This document shows positions 1-9,936 of a stretch of 64,000 bases of DNA, piece by piece. Position 1 is the first letter of the stretch. Each line of letters starts with the position of its first letter. The DNA is from Phycisphaeraceae bacterium (GTDB taxonomy: Bacteria > Planctomycetota > Phycisphaerae > Phycisphaerales > UBA1924): contig JAHBXB010000003.1 in NCBI GenBank assembly GCA_019636655.1, positions 124,001-188,000 on the forward strand, in the 5' to 3' direction. A program made the position numbers and the translations under genes. The notes under the pieces are model-generated. The model saw only the letters and a list, made by a program, of their open reading frames with translations. It did not search any database and was not told the DNA's origin.

Positions 1-1296
1 TTTGAGCGGTTTCGCAACGCTCAGACGGCATACAACGCCGACGTCGCGGCACTCGTCGCTACGAAGCAAGCGCTACGCCAACAGCTACGAACGCTGGAGG
101 GGTCCCTGAACGTGCTGCTGGCTGGCGAATACGGAGTGCCCGTCGATCGAGCGGGCGCGCTCGACAAATGGCGATCCCGCTATCAGCCGTTTCACTGGAG
201 CGTTGACTTTCACGCGATCATGGTTACCGGCGGGTTGTCTATTATCATTGGCAACCCCCCGTACATCGAACTCAAGGAGCTGAAGGGCTACACGGTGCGT
301 GGGTATGCGACCGAGCCCGCTGGGAATCTCTACGCGCTGGTCATCGAGCAATGCCTGAGTCTACTTAGTCCGCAGGGCCGACTCGGGATGATCGTTCCAG
401 TGTCGTCGATCTCGACTGAGCGCTACGAGTCACTCCAACGACTGCTCACCGCGCGTGCGCTGTGGTATAGCGCGTACGACGACAGGCCGTCACGACTGTT
501 CGATGGGTTAGAGCACATCCGTCTCACAATCCACCTCGTCGCCCCGCCCGATGCGGCCCCCTCCATGATGGCCACGCGATACCACAAGTGGTCGGCTACG
601 GAGCGCCCCACTCTGTTTGAGCGACTGGCGTATGTGCCGGCAACGCCGTGCCTCGTGCCGGGCACTCTTCCCAAGTTGAACTTTCACACTGAACGCTCGA
701 TTATCGCACGACTACAGACCTGTCGGCATCGTTTGTCGGAGTTCATCAGCCGGAATGGACGCCACAGCATCTACTACTCGCGCAAGGTGGGCTACTTTCT
801 CCAAGTATTGAACTTCGAACCCGAAGTGCTGGACGGTCAAGGGGAACGGCGTCCTCCTTCGGAATTCAAAGAGCTGTCGTTTCGTACTCGCGCTGAAGCG
901 GACGCCGCATTGTGCTGCCTGAACTCAAACCTCTTCTACTGGTTCGTCACGGTCTTCTCTGACTGTCGCCACCTCAACCGAAGGGAGGTCGAGGCATTCC
1001 CATTCGACCTCGGTGTGTTGTCTGCAGCTCAAAGCGAACGATCGAGTGCTCTGGCCAGAACGCTCATGAACGACCTACGGGCACATTCAGAGCAGCGGCG
1101 CATGAAGTTCAAGCACGACCACCTGACGGTGCAGTGCATCATCCCGAAGCGAAGCAAGGCGGTGATTGACACGATCGACCTGTGGCTGGCAGAAGTTCTT
1201 GGACTCTCTGCAGTAGAGGCCGACTTCGTCATGAACTACGACTTCAAGTACCGTATGGGGGACTCGGCCGCGGACGAGGAGGAGGATGAGGAATGA
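1..1296 (+). CDS. Adenine-specific DNA methyltransferase, C-terminal part (5' end outside window)
   Basis: The reading frame is open from the first base of the window, so the gene starts upstream and about 431 codons are seen. The motif GNPPYIEL at 250-273 is the motif IV (NPPY) of N6-adenine methyltransferases of the Eco57I/type IIG kind. It is followed by a conserved-looking segment with GRLGMIVPVSS, and then by a less conserved stretch expected to hold the target recognition domain (roughly 680-1000). The S-adenosylmethionine-binding motif I would lie upstream of the window. The end overlaps the next gene by four bases (ATGA), which implies translational coupling with the winged-helix protein. 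No nuclease motif is visible in the part seen. It could be the modification subunit of a restriction system or a combined type IIG enzyme; the missing N-terminus decides. Confidence 0.8.
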   Translation, partial: FERFRNAQTAYNADVAALVATKQALRQQLRTLEGSLNVLLAGEYGVPVDRAGALDKWRSRYQPFHWSVDFHAIMVTGGLSIIIGNPPYIELKELKGYTVRGYATEPAGNLYALVIEQCLSLLSPQGRLGMIVPVSSISTERYESLQRLLTARALWYSAYDDRPSRLFDGLEHIRLTIHLVAPPDAAPSMMATRYHKWSATERPTLFERLAYVPATPCLVPGTLPKLNFHTERSIIARLQTCRHRLSEFISRNGRHSIYYSRKVGYFLQVLNFEPEVLDGQGERRPPSEFKELSFRTRAEADAALCCLNSNLFYWFVTVFSDCRHLNRREVEAFPFDLGVLSAAQSERSSALARTLMNDLRAHSEQRRMKFKHDHLTVQCIIPKRSKAVIDTIDLWLAEVLGLSAVEADFVMNYDFKYRMGDSAADEEEDEE

Positions 1297-1871
1297 TCCA
1301 GAACAACCCACAAGATGTGTCCTCCGCCTTCGAGTCACTGCTGGAGGAGGTCGAGGCCGAAGTTGACTTCGTGAACACGGTCGGAGCTCGCTCCTTCGAG
1401 GGGCGTGACTACGACCGAGCCAAGGAAGCCCTCGCACGCGCCGGCGTGCTGATCGCGTTCCGCGACAAAGTAGCCGCCCTGCGGACGGAGTGGCAGACCA
1501 TCGCCGCCGTTGCCGAGCAGGAGGAAGACGAGGAGACGAAGGCCGCGCGCCGGAACCTGGGCCGGCTTCGCAACGGCCTGAGGACCCCGGAAGCCGCGTA
1601 CCGCGAGCCCATCCTCCGGGTGCTTCAGAGCATGGGGGGGTCAGGCAAGGCCGCGGAGGTGCTGGAGAAGGTCGGCCAAATGATGAAGCCCAAGCTCCAG
1701 TCGGTTGACTTCGAGCCACTGGCGTCGGGACCGGACAACCCACGCTGGCGCAATGCTGCCCAGTGGGCCAGGAACACGATGGTGAAGGAGGGATTGCTGA
1801 AGTCCGACTCGCCGCGGGGCGTGTGGGAGGTGACGGACCTGGGACGACAGGCGGTGACCAAGCAGCCGTAG
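1293..1871 (+). CDS. Winged-helix protein resembling the Mrr N-terminal domain
   Basis: A 192-residue protein whose start codon overlaps the stop of the methyltransferase, with GGAGGATGAGGA just upstream as ribosome binding site. The N-terminal half (to about residue 95) is acidic and helical, with a probable coiled coil. The C-terminal half (about 96-190) looks like the Mrr_N winged-helix fold: helices around PILRVLQSMGG and RWRNAAQWARNTMVKEGLL, then RGVWEVTDLGRQAV as the wing. In restriction systems this domain usually binds DNA or acts as a specificity partner. No nuclease domain follows, unlike full Mrr. The assignment rests on pattern only. Confidence 0.65.
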   Translation: MIQNNPQDVSSAFESLLEEVEAEVDFVNTVGARSFEGRDYDRAKEALARAGVLIAFRDKVAALRTEWQTIAAVAEQEEDEETKAARRNLGRLRNGLRTPEAAYREPILRVLQSMGGSGKAAEVLEKVGQMMKPKLQSVDFEPLASGPDNPRWRNAAQWARNTMVKEGLLKSDSPRGVWEVTDLGRQAVTKQP

Positions 1872-1894
1872 GTGCAGGACGGAGAGCATCCTCG

Positions 1895-4800
1895 ATGGTT
1901 CATCTTTCCGCGAGATTGGTGTGGCACGATCGGGCATGGGACGGCCATGTTTGCGATCAGCCCGGCAAGAACGTCTACTGCGTGGCGCACAAGCACGTGC
2001 GCGAGGCGTTCCGCGATCCCGTCAAGGTTGAGCGGGAGGAGAAGGCGGCGTCATTGCCGCTCCTGGAACTGGACGGCTGGCGCCCGCCCTGCTCCCGTGA
2101 CCCGTTGGCATTCTCAAGGGTCGGGGCCGCGACGATGCACGAGGACCCGCTCGAGCGGCGGGCATTGCTGCCGGTGCCGGAGAAGCTGCCGCCGTACTCG
2201 ATCTGCCCGTCCCCGTACCTCTGGATGCGGGAAGACAACTTCCGGTTCCTGTGCGAGCGGGAAGGGCTCGCGCTCCCCGGTCCGAAGAATCCCAAGAAGG
2301 AGAAGGGGTGGGTGGCGGAGCCCGGCCGGCAGAAGGCTCTGCTCTCACATTTCTGGGGAAAGCTTCAGAAGAAGCAGTCACTGGTCTTCTTCTACTGCAA
2401 GGACGGCCACCCGTTTGCGGAGCACCTTCAGCGCATCCTGGTCGGCGTGAGCCGAATCTCCGAGATCGGCGAGCAGCTGTACTTCGGTTCTACCGAGAAG
2501 AACCCGGCCGAGCGATATCCGATCTGGTCCCGTCGGATCACCCACGACTTCGAGCACCAGGGTGTCAGGCTTCCCTATCAGGAGTACCTGCGGGGCGGAC
2601 ACGATTCCGCGCGCATCCTGTGCCGCATACCCGATGCCGACACGTTCAACTTCTCCTACGTCGCCGAGCATGTGACCGACGACGTTGCCGTGGGCGCGCT
2701 GACGCGCCTGCTGCAATCCGTCCAGGCGGTGAGAGACGACGGCAAGGTCCCTGGAGACTGGGACGCCTCGCTTGAGCGTCTGAACGACATGCTGGCCGAG
2801 GTCTGGCGGAACCGTGGCCCCTTCCCCGGTATTGGCAGCGTGCTGGAGTTTCTCAACTGTCCGAGTGGAACAGCATTTCAGAAGCAGGTCTTGGCACCGC
2901 TCCTCGCCAAGGGTGAGAACTCGTGGGAATACACCCTGGCCATCCTCGATGGTCGCCGAAAGTGCGAACATAAGGAGTACACCAAGGCGTTGGGCGAGGC
3001 CGCCGAGAGGTGGACGGCCTTCAAGGCGCCGCGGCGCAACCTGCTGGCTCTTCTCGCCCGCTTCGAGTTGTCGCGGGCCCAGGTGGAGCGAATTGCCAAG
3101 CCCGACCTGCGGGCAGCATGCGGCATCGCCGGTACCGAAGAGCAGATCGTCGCCAATGCCTACCTCCTTTGCGAGCAGGACCAAGGCGACGGCGAGTCCG
3201 ACTTGGTCGGCCTCGAAACGATTGACCGGGGAATGCGGCCCGAGGGAGACGCCGCTCATTTCCTTGCAAAGGAGGATGTTTGCGGCGCCGACGACCGCAG
3301 GCGTGTGCGGGCCGCCGCGGTCGCGGTCCTTCAGACGGCCGCGAGCGATGGGGACACACTGCTGCCTTTCGCTGAGACGATCCAGCGGATCAACGCGCTC
3401 TTCCCCGAACGCCGCGCGTGCCGCCCCGACCGGGACCTGGTCATTGGCCAGGCCGATTACTACAGAGAGGTTCTCGATTTCCGAACGGATGTCACTCCGG
3501 CCACAGCGGCGTTGAAATCGCTCGCTGACCTGGAGCGGCAGGTCTGCCAGTGCCTGGCTGGGCGCGTGAAGCGGAAGAACGCACCGCCGAAGGCCGGATG
3601 GAGTTGGGAAAGGCTGTTGCTCGAGGAGTTTGGTAAGTCAGGATCGAAGCTCCCTCCCGAGGTCGAGGAGCGGGCCCGAAAGGAGAAGGCCGATGCGCTG
3701 GCCAAGATGTACGAGGGCCGGATCAGCGTCCTTTGCGGACGCGCCGGGACCGGCAAAACCTCGGTGCTGAATGTGTTCCTCAAGGGCCTAGAGCAGATCG
3801 AGGGCAAGAAGCCGATTCTGCTCCTCGCGCCGACCGGCAAGGCCCGTGTACGCATGATGGAGCGGACCAAGAGGGACGATGCGCTGACCATCCACCAGTT
3901 CCTGATGCACAACGAGTGGATCAACAAGACCAACTTCGCGCTCAAGCTGGAGGGGGGCGCGGCCAAGGCAAAGCCAACCGTGATCGTTGACGAGGCGTCG
4001 ATGATCCCAATGGATCTGCTCGGCGTCCTGTTCCGGGCGCTCGAGATGAATGACGTAAAGCGGCTCATCCTGGTCGGCGACCCCAACCAGTTGCCGCCCA
4101 TCGGCCCCGGTCGTCCGTTCGTAGACATCATCGCTTGGCTCGAAGCGGACGAGCAGCGGAAGAAGTACCTGGCCCGCCTGACCGAGCGGGCAAGACACGA
4201 GGATCACGAGAGCCAGGCGCTCCAGCTTGCGGACTGCTACTTGCGCGACGACCCGACGCTCGGCGCGGACGAAGTGCTGTCCCGAGTCGCTCGCAAGGAA
4301 GTCGCTGGCGACCTGGAAGTGTGGTACTGGCAGAACACCAGTCAACTGGAAGAGCATCTCGCGGCCAGCATGAAGAAGCACTTGGGGCTGACTGACGACA
4401 AGAAGTCCTACATCCCGTTCAACGCAAGCCTCGGTATCACGGACGCGGGCATGAAGCCACCGGAAGCGGAGCGCTGGCAGATCCTCTGCCCGGTTCGCAC
4501 CGATGAGCACGGCACAAACGAACTCAACCGAAAGATCCAGGCGAAGTATCGTGGCGGGCTGCTCGCCTCCACCAAGTCGTTCGGGGATCAAGAAATCGTC
4601 TGGACAGACAAGGTGATCCAGTCGTTCAACCGTCGTATGCTGGCGTGGCCCAGGAACACTGGGCTCGACTACGTCGCCAACGGCGAGATCGGGCTGGTCG
4701 TAAAGACATTCAAGGAACCTGCCTGCCTGGACGTGGGCTTCTCGACCCAGCCCGACGTCACGTATCGCTATTTCAGTGGGCAAGTCAACGAGAACCTGGA

Positions 4801-5455
4801 ACTGGCCTATGCCTTGACTGTTCACCGCGCTCAGGGGAGCGACTTCGAGACGGTGTTCTTGGTTCTCCCCAAGCGGGCGGCAACGCTTTCGCGGGAATTG
4901 CTCTACACAGGCCTGACGCGATTCCGCCGTCGAATGGTCCTGCTGATTGAGAAGGACACAGCGGTCCTCGAGGAGCAGCGCAGCCCAGCGTGCTCCGACA
5001 CACTGCTGCGCAACACGAACATGTTCGTGCTTTCCGTCCGGCCCGAAGCCGATGACCGCTGGCACGCCGCTCACCTCATCCACCGCACGAAACCGACCTC
5101 AAAGTACCCGAGTGGTGTCCTGGTGCAGTCCAAGTCCGAGGTCATCGTCGCCAACATCCTCACCGACCTCGGATTGAGCTGGGAGTATGAGCAGAAGCTC
5201 CTCAACAAGAATAATAACCCGACCGACTTCCGCTGGCCGGACTTCACGGTGAACTTTCAGGGCGACACCTTCTATTGGGAACATCGAGGAATGCTGGGCT
5301 CACCGACCTACAAGGACAGGTGGGTGCGGAAGGAGCAGTGGTACAAGGACAACGGCTACTTCGACCAGCTGATCACGTCCGAGGACGGGCTCGATGGGAG
5401 CATTGATGCCGCTCAGATTGAGGCTACGGCCCGACGGCGGGTCCTCGGCACATAG
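1895..5455 (+). CDS. RecD-like superfamily 1 helicase with C-terminal nuclease-like domain
   Basis: A protein of 1186 residues. The chosen ATG has GGACGGAGAG upstream and lies 23 bases after the previous stop; a longer frame upstream would overlap that gene. The first 600 residues are not recognised. Helicase motifs follow: Walker A GRAGTGKT (about 615-622), Walker B VDEASM (about 698), motif III GDPNQLPPIGPG, and the late motif VHRAQGSDFETV with LLYTGLTR, the order seen in RecD2/viral-type SF1B helicases. The last about 110 residues contain SKSEVIVANIL (about 1080), WPDFTV (D1116) and YWEHRG (E1129), the spacing of a PD-(D/E)xK-like nuclease, although the final lysine position is arginine. 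With the methyltransferase and winged-helix protein it could form a restriction or anti-phage operon; that role is inferred. Confidence 0.85.
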   Translation: MVHLSARLVWHDRAWDGHVCDQPGKNVYCVAHKHVREAFRDPVKVEREEKAASLPLLELDGWRPPCSRDPLAFSRVGAATMHEDPLERRALLPVPEKLPPYSICPSPYLWMREDNFRFLCEREGLALPGPKNPKKEKGWVAEPGRQKALLSHFWGKLQKKQSLVFFYCKDGHPFAEHLQRILVGVSRISEIGEQLYFGSTEKNPAERYPIWSRRITHDFEHQGVRLPYQEYLRGGHDSARILCRIPDADTFNFSYVAEHVTDDVAVGALTRLLQSVQAVRDDGKVPGDWDASLERLNDMLAEVWRNRGPFPGIGSVLEFLNCPSGTAFQKQVLAPLLAKGENSWEYTLAILDGRRKCEHKEYTKALGEAAERWTAFKAPRRNLLALLARFELSRAQVERIAKPDLRAACGIAGTEEQIVANAYLLCEQDQGDGESDLVGLETIDRGMRPEGDAAHFLAKEDVCGADDRRRVRAAAVAVLQTAASDGDTLLPFAETIQRINALFPERRACRPDRDLVIGQADYYREVLDFRTDVTPATAALKSLADLERQVCQCLAGRVKRKNAPPKAGWSWERLLLEEFGKSGSKLPPEVEERARKEKADALAKMYEGRISVLCGRAGTGKTSVLNVFLKGLEQIEGKKPILLLAPTGKARVRMMERTKRDDALTIHQFLMHNEWINKTNFALKLEGGAAKAKPTVIVDEASMIPMDLLGVLFRALEMNDVKRLILVGDPNQLPPIGPGRPFVDIIAWLEADEQRKKYLARLTERARHEDHESQALQLADCYLRDDPTLGADEVLSRVARKEVAGDLEVWYWQNTSQLEEHLAASMKKHLGLTDDKKSYIPFNASLGITDAGMKPPEAERWQILCPVRTDEHGTNELNRKIQAKYRGGLLASTKSFGDQEIVWTDKVIQSFNRRMLAWPRNTGLDYVANGEIGLVVKTFKEPACLDVGFSTQPDVTYRYFSGQVNENLELAYALTVHRAQGSDFETVFLVLPKRAATLSRELLYTGLTRFRRRMVLLIEKDTAVLEEQRSPACSDTLLRNTNMFVLSVRPEADDRWHAAHLIHRTKPTSKYPSGVLVQSKSEVIVANILTDLGLSWEYEQKLLNKNNNPTDFRWPDFTVNFQGDTFYWEHRGMLGSPTYKDRWVRKEQWYKDNGYFDQLITSEDGLDGSIDAAQIEATARRRVLGT

Positions 5456-5516
5456 CTGAGTACGATGAGGTGCCGTCGCGCTCGCGACCGAACGAGGCGC
5501 AGACTTCTGCGTGACA

Positions 5517-7475
5517 TCAGCCGCCGGTGTCCGGCAATGACATGCGCGTGAGTTCGTGGGGATACGCCGGACGAGCGGCGTACTGCATGAACGCGATGAG
5601 GAGCGGCGTGGCATGGCGCTCACGGATTCGTTGCACCCGCTTCAAGCCGTCGACCTTGAAGGTCCACGATTCTGAGGCGCCAAACTCCACCGACGGCTGA
5701 AATTTGCAGCCCTCCGGAATCCGAATCAGGGATCGCAACAGGCGATTGCGCTCTTGTTCCTTCAGAGGCGGTGTCGCTGCAGCGGCGCCAGTCGATGCGC
5801 CAGTCGCCGGTTGCGCCTTCGTCGGCTTTGGAGTCTGCTCCATAACCGCGCGGTAGAGCGAGACGACCTCCTTCTTTACCCTGCCCTGCAGTTCGGGGAG
5901 CCTGGCTCTCCATGACGCCTGCAAAGCGCCGGAAGCCGTTGTCGCGGACGTCAGTTCGCACGCGCCGCCTGGAGAGATCACGGTGAGGTCAAGCAACCAG
6001 ATTGGTACGTACATGACCCGATCAAAGAGCACCGTGAGCGCGGTACCGTCCAAGTTACCGTTGGCGATCGTGAATGCACGCTCGTCGTTTGTACTGCAAC
6101 TCGAAGCGGTGCAGCCATCGGCCTCGCCAGCAGCCAGCGGTTGGCCAGCAAGTGGTTCGGTAGCGGGTGTTGACGATCCTTTCGGTGATGGCACGGCAGC
6201 AGCGGCTTGCGCCGGTGCCGCAGCCGCAGGGGCGGCCGCCTCTGGGGTAGAAGCGACTTTGGTCGCCTGCAGTTCTACGAGAGCCACCACTCGATCCTCG
6301 TCTCGGTTGCGCTTGCCATTGGACCGAATCGCCAAGTCGCAGCTTTGAGCGATCAGAACATATCGCCTTTGCTTGAACTCGAAAATATCCCCCAAGTCCA
6401 ACGGGAGAAAGAGGCCGTCCATGTCCGTAGCGGAATCCACAACCTCCAAATGCTGGAGCCGAGATGCCTGCGCAACGACTGCGGGGGTCACTTCGCCTGT
6501 CCGAAGTCTGGCCAGGGGCTCGATTGCCGTCACGAGGTCGTGGACAGTCTGATCCGTGCGGAGGGATCTCCGGACGGCCTTCTCTTGGCCAACCCAGATC
6601 ACTCGTGTTACGGTGTCCGGGCACCATGCCCCCTCAGTCAGCGATGAATGAACAATGATCCGCTCGAACTCGTCCACGCCCATCTGTTCCAGTGCCGCGA
6701 TCGCAGACTGAGCGGCGGCGGACATCGCCGCGCGTACCTTGCCCTTCAAGTCCACGAACTGATCTTGGAGAAGTGCATACTTGACTCGCCGAACAAGACT
6801 GCTAGTACCGCGCTGAAGCGGCTCCTTGCTGATTACCACGGTGCGGAAGCCACTCGCCGTGTCCGCGGTCCGGAGTTCTTGCTCGATCCCCTGCTCGGCG
6901 TCTTCGGTTGCAGCTCCATGGGTGAGCAGCACTGTGGCATGCCGCTTCCCCGCAAGTTTCGTCCGAATCCATTGCAATTCCGAGCGACCAGCGTCCGTTC
7001 CCAGCCCCTCAAGGGAGAAGTCATCGTCGAAGATGAAGAGCGTGACGGCGTCACCGGCCGCCTCCTGCGTCAATATGTCGCGTTGATTTTTCCACTGTCC
7101 CATCGAGAGCTGTCGAACCGAGCCGGGAGCGATGTTTCCGAGAACACCCTTGAACGCGCTGACCGCAATATGGTCCGCATCGCTCGCGTCAGTGCCCTCG
7201 ACTTTCGCGGCGAGCTCTTCGAACAGCGTTTCGACCTGTGCGGGCTCCGTGATCTTGCGGGCGGCGGTCTTCGCCGCGTCGTGTATGAAGTCATCCCCTG
7301 TGTCGCCGAGTTGGAGGACCTCGATGCTCCTCAGCTCGGTGGGGCTACGTTCGGCGATCAGAGACTCGATGCGGGCAGGGCTGCGGTCAAAAAAGTCGTC
7401 AACGTAGACAATTCTGCCGAAGCCAGCACCCTTGCAGAGGTCGTCGAGAGTCGCGGTGGGTTCAGTCCCGGCCAT
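5517..7475 (-). CDS. Receiver-like protein, partner of the dual-ATPase sensor
   Basis: A 652-residue protein whose ATG overlaps the end of the sensor gene by 14 bases, so the two are co-transcribed and probably co-translated. The first about 220 residues resemble a response-regulator receiver: the acidic pair in IVYVDD (D26, D27), a candidate phospho-acceptor in LFIFDDDF (D150-D152), VLLTH (T185) and VVISKEPL (K217). About 120 residues are inserted between the acidic pair and the phospho-acceptor, far more than the usual 35-45. An Ala/Pro-rich linker lies around residues 455-490. The middle segment GDIFEFKQRRYVLIAQSCDLAIR looks like a folded domain of unknown function. No DNA-binding or enzymatic output motif is recognised. 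The companion gene suggests a phosphorelay or an ATPase-triggered effector. Confidence 0.6.
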   Translation of the reverse strand: MAGTEPTATLDDLCKGAGFGRIVYVDDFFDRSPARIESLIAERSPTELRSIEVLQLGDTGDDFIHDAAKTAARKITEPAQVETLFEELAAKVEGTDASDADHIAVSAFKGVLGNIAPGSVRQLSMGQWKNQRDILTQEAAGDAVTLFIFDDDFSLEGLGTDAGRSELQWIRTKLAGKRHATVLLTHGAATEDAEQGIEQELRTADTASGFRTVVISKEPLQRGTSSLVRRVKYALLQDQFVDLKGKVRAAMSAAAQSAIAALEQMGVDEFERIIVHSSLTEGAWCPDTVTRVIWVGQEKAVRRSLRTDQTVHDLVTAIEPLARLRTGEVTPAVVAQASRLQHLEVVDSATDMDGLFLPLDLGDIFEFKQRRYVLIAQSCDLAIRSNGKRNRDEDRVVALVELQATKVASTPEAAAPAAAAPAQAAAAVPSPKGSSTPATEPLAGQPLAAGEADGCTASSCSTNDERAFTIANGNLDGTALTVLFDRVMYVPIWLLDLTVISPGGACELTSATTASGALQASWRARLPELQGRVKKEVVSLYRAVMEQTPKPTKAQPATGASTGAAAATPPLKEQERNRLLRSLIRIPEGCKFQPSVEFGASESWTFKVDGLKRVQRIRERHATPLLIAFMQYAARPAYPHELTRMSLPDTGG

Positions 7476-9936
7476 TTTCCATTCCCGCGAAGTCAATCTC
7501 GAAGATGTAGCGGCGCCCGTGCTTGTTCTTCTCGGGAAGCAGTCGGATCGCACCGTCATCGCCAGCGAGGAGCTCGCGGATGATGAAGAGGCCGAGTCCT
7601 CGCCCGTTCTTCTTGGTGGAGACAAAGGCGTCGAATATCGCGTTCTCCACGGCAGGATCGACGCCAGGGCCGTTATCGCGGAACGACACGCGCGGAGAAT
7701 CCAGTTCAATGGTCACCTGCCCCTGCGAGAGCTTGCCCAGGCGCATGTCCTCGCGCAGCCAGTACTCGCTGTTGTAGAGAAGGTTGTCGAATACCTGGGT
7801 GAGCTTGCCGCGATTCACCCGCACAGCGAATGGCGACCGGAGTTTGCCGTCCACGTCAACGTTGATGTGGGCGTTTGCCAGGCGATCTCGATGAAACGAC
7901 GCGAACTCCTGCAAAAACTCTGACAGAACGATGACCTCCCGGCGCTCTCGGGCATAGCGCAGCGACGGCTCGATGTGCGCCAGTTGCTTCCGAAGTCCCG
8001 TGATTGCCGCTTCCACATGCCGGAGAAACGCGGCGACGCGGTCGCGCTCGGTCGGTTTTCCTATGTGCCGCTTGACCTCGAGCACCCGCTCCCCCAGGCC
8101 GGAGGCAATTTGCGCTATTTCGTGGGTGAGCGCCTCGACGGTCGTCGCCAGCCCAATGGCCTCCATGCTGCGGCGAAGCTGATCGCGCAGCGCCTCAATC
8201 TGGCGATAGAGCACATCGAGCTTCGCCTGGCCGCTGGCAACTTCTGTCGCGAGGCCTTCCATGCGATCCACAATCTCGACGAGGCGCGACTGCTGCGACT
8301 CGACCACCGCGACGGCAGCCCTGAAGGCCTGTGCATCGCGGTCGTTTGCGAACTTCGCTCGCCCCGCATCGGCGACTGCCTTGGTAACAGCGCGGTTGAC
8401 CTGTTCGGCGGTATGTCGTGCCTGGGATGCTGTGGCCTTCGCCTGGCCGGCCACGGCGAAGACTTGCTTGAGGCTACTCGCAACGTCCTCGGGCGACTTG
8501 GCCTCCGCAACACCGGCCTGGAACTGGAGGAACGAATCACAGAACTGGAGGGTGCCGCGGCGCAAGAACTCCAACGAGTCCGAGCTGAACTTGACGAACT
8601 CTTCAAGGAGACGCTGGAAGTTCTTGAAATGGGGCGTGGTCTTGAAGCCCTCTCGATCCGTGGACTCCACGAGCTGCTGATTCTTCGCGGCCGAGATCTG
8701 GATAAAGCCGATCGTATTCGCTGGCTTCAGTCCGTACCAAGACTTGCCGCCAGTCCACGCCTTCGCCAGCTGCAGAAAGTCCCGATCTACCTTGACGCCG
8801 AAACCGTCGCGGTAAACCCGGACTCCGGCCAGCTGCTTGATGTGCCGAGCGAAATCCTTGCTTGTGCCGAAAGCGGATTGAGTGGGCAACTGGTCGTAGT
8901 CGAAGCTGTCGATCTCACCTCGGAAGGGTCCGGGATTCGCCTTCAACTTCGCGCCATCAATCGCTAGGCCCGGGAGCGAATCCATTGAAACTGACTTCTT
9001 CAATCGCATGAACCATGGGCCGCTTCCGCTGGCGACCGTCAGCGGTCGCTTCGCGGCGTCCAGCTCGTCGAGGAATCTGAAGAGCCGACGGCCTTGATCG
9101 TGCAGCACCTGGGATTCAAACGCGTGACGCCGTTCATCGCCTGCAGGCTCGAGGTATCGCAGCTTCACTCTGCAATCCATGTCAAACGTCGTGCCATCGA
9201 ACTCAAGCCGGAAGGTGGAGTCGGCCTCACGCCGAATACGACGGCTGACCTCGGCGGGCTCCAATGGCGTGCCGTCGATGCGCACCGTAAGCGTGAAATC
9301 CTTGATCTCTTCGAATGGCGACACGAGCTCGCTTAGCCGCTGCTCGAGCTCTGTGCGTGCGTCTTCGCCCCGCCATCTCTCCGGCTCGCGCAGCCCTGAC
9401 AGGACGATCGTGGTCCCCTGCTTTCGGCTTGAGGGCAGATCGTCGAGTCGCTGCACCTGCACGTTCTTGAGCATGTCGGCGCTCTCGAAATCCGACCAAC
9501 GGAACGCGACGTGCAGTTCTTTGTGGGCGCTGGCGTCCTTCGTGAACAACTCCACGTTGTCGGCCAGCCGCTGGGTCCCGAGTCTTCCGAGCCCTTTGTC
9601 CCCGAGTGGGACACGCCCCTTAGGGCTCTTGCCGCCCGCCTTGAGCTTCCGCTTCGGAGAGTTCGACATCACTAGCCACGCATTTTCCACCGTGGCGAGA
9701 TCCATGCCCGAGCCGTCGTCGGTAACTGTGATGACCCCCGCGGCCTGGGGATAGGCGGAGGCAGGCTGTACATCCATCGCGTGGGCTCGCGTGTCGATGT
9801 CGATCCTCGCGTTCTTCGCATCGGCGTCGTAGCAGTTCTTGACGAGCTCAAGTAGGGCCTGCGCGTCATCGCTGATCAGATCTGCGCCGAGCTGAAACGC
9901 CACCGAGGGATGTACGTCGAATCGCAGTGGGTTCAT
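7462..9936 (-). CDS. Sensor protein with two GHKL ATPase modules (Hsp90/MORC-like N-terminus, histidine-kinase C-terminus)
   Basis: An 824-residue protein; its ATG overlaps the stop of the upstream methyltransferase (ATGA). The N-terminus (1-230) is a GHKL ATPase of the Hsp90/MutL/MORC kind: ELVKNCYDADA (E30, N34), TDDGSGM (72-78), GDKGLGRLG (112-120). A long middle region ends in a coiled coil (about 480-600). The helix EALTHEIAQ (H605) fits a histidine-kinase dimerisation/phosphoacceptor box. The C-terminus is a second GHKL domain: FDNLLYNSEYW (N722), FRDNGPG (752-758), GRGLGLFI (778-785). Proteins with one such ATPase are known in restriction-linked loci (MORC/MutL-type) and in two-component signalling; both in one chain is unusual. 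No transmembrane segment is seen, so it senses something cytoplasmic. Confidence 0.8.
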   Translation of the reverse strand: MNPLRFDVHPSVAFQLGADLISDDAQALLELVKNCYDADAKNARIDIDTRAHAMDVQPASAYPQAAGVITVTDDGSGMDLATVENAWLVMSNSPKRKLKAGGKSPKGRVPLGDKGLGRLGTQRLADNVELFTKDASAHKELHVAFRWSDFESADMLKNVQVQRLDDLPSSRKQGTTIVLSGLREPERWRGEDARTELEQRLSELVSPFEEIKDFTLTVRIDGTPLEPAEVSRRIRREADSTFRLEFDGTTFDMDCRVKLRYLEPAGDERRHAFESQVLHDQGRRLFRFLDELDAAKRPLTVASGSGPWFMRLKKSVSMDSLPGLAIDGAKLKANPGPFRGEIDSFDYDQLPTQSAFGTSKDFARHIKQLAGVRVYRDGFGVKVDRDFLQLAKAWTGGKSWYGLKPANTIGFIQISAAKNQQLVESTDREGFKTTPHFKNFQRLLEEFVKFSSDSLEFLRRGTLQFCDSFLQFQAGVAEAKSPEDVASSLKQVFAVAGQAKATASQARHTAEQVNRAVTKAVADAGRAKFANDRDAQAFRAAVAVVESQQSRLVEIVDRMEGLATEVASGQAKLDVLYRQIEALRDQLRRSMEAIGLATTVEALTHEIAQIASGLGERVLEVKRHIGKPTERDRVAAFLRHVEAAITGLRKQLAHIEPSLRYARERREVIVLSEFLQEFASFHRDRLANAHINVDVDGKLRSPFAVRVNRGKLTQVFDNLLYNSEYWLREDMRLGKLSQGQVTIELDSPRVSFRDNGPGVDPAVENAIFDAFVSTKKNGRGLGLFIIRELLAGDDGAIRLLPEKNKHGRRYIFEIDFAGMENGRD

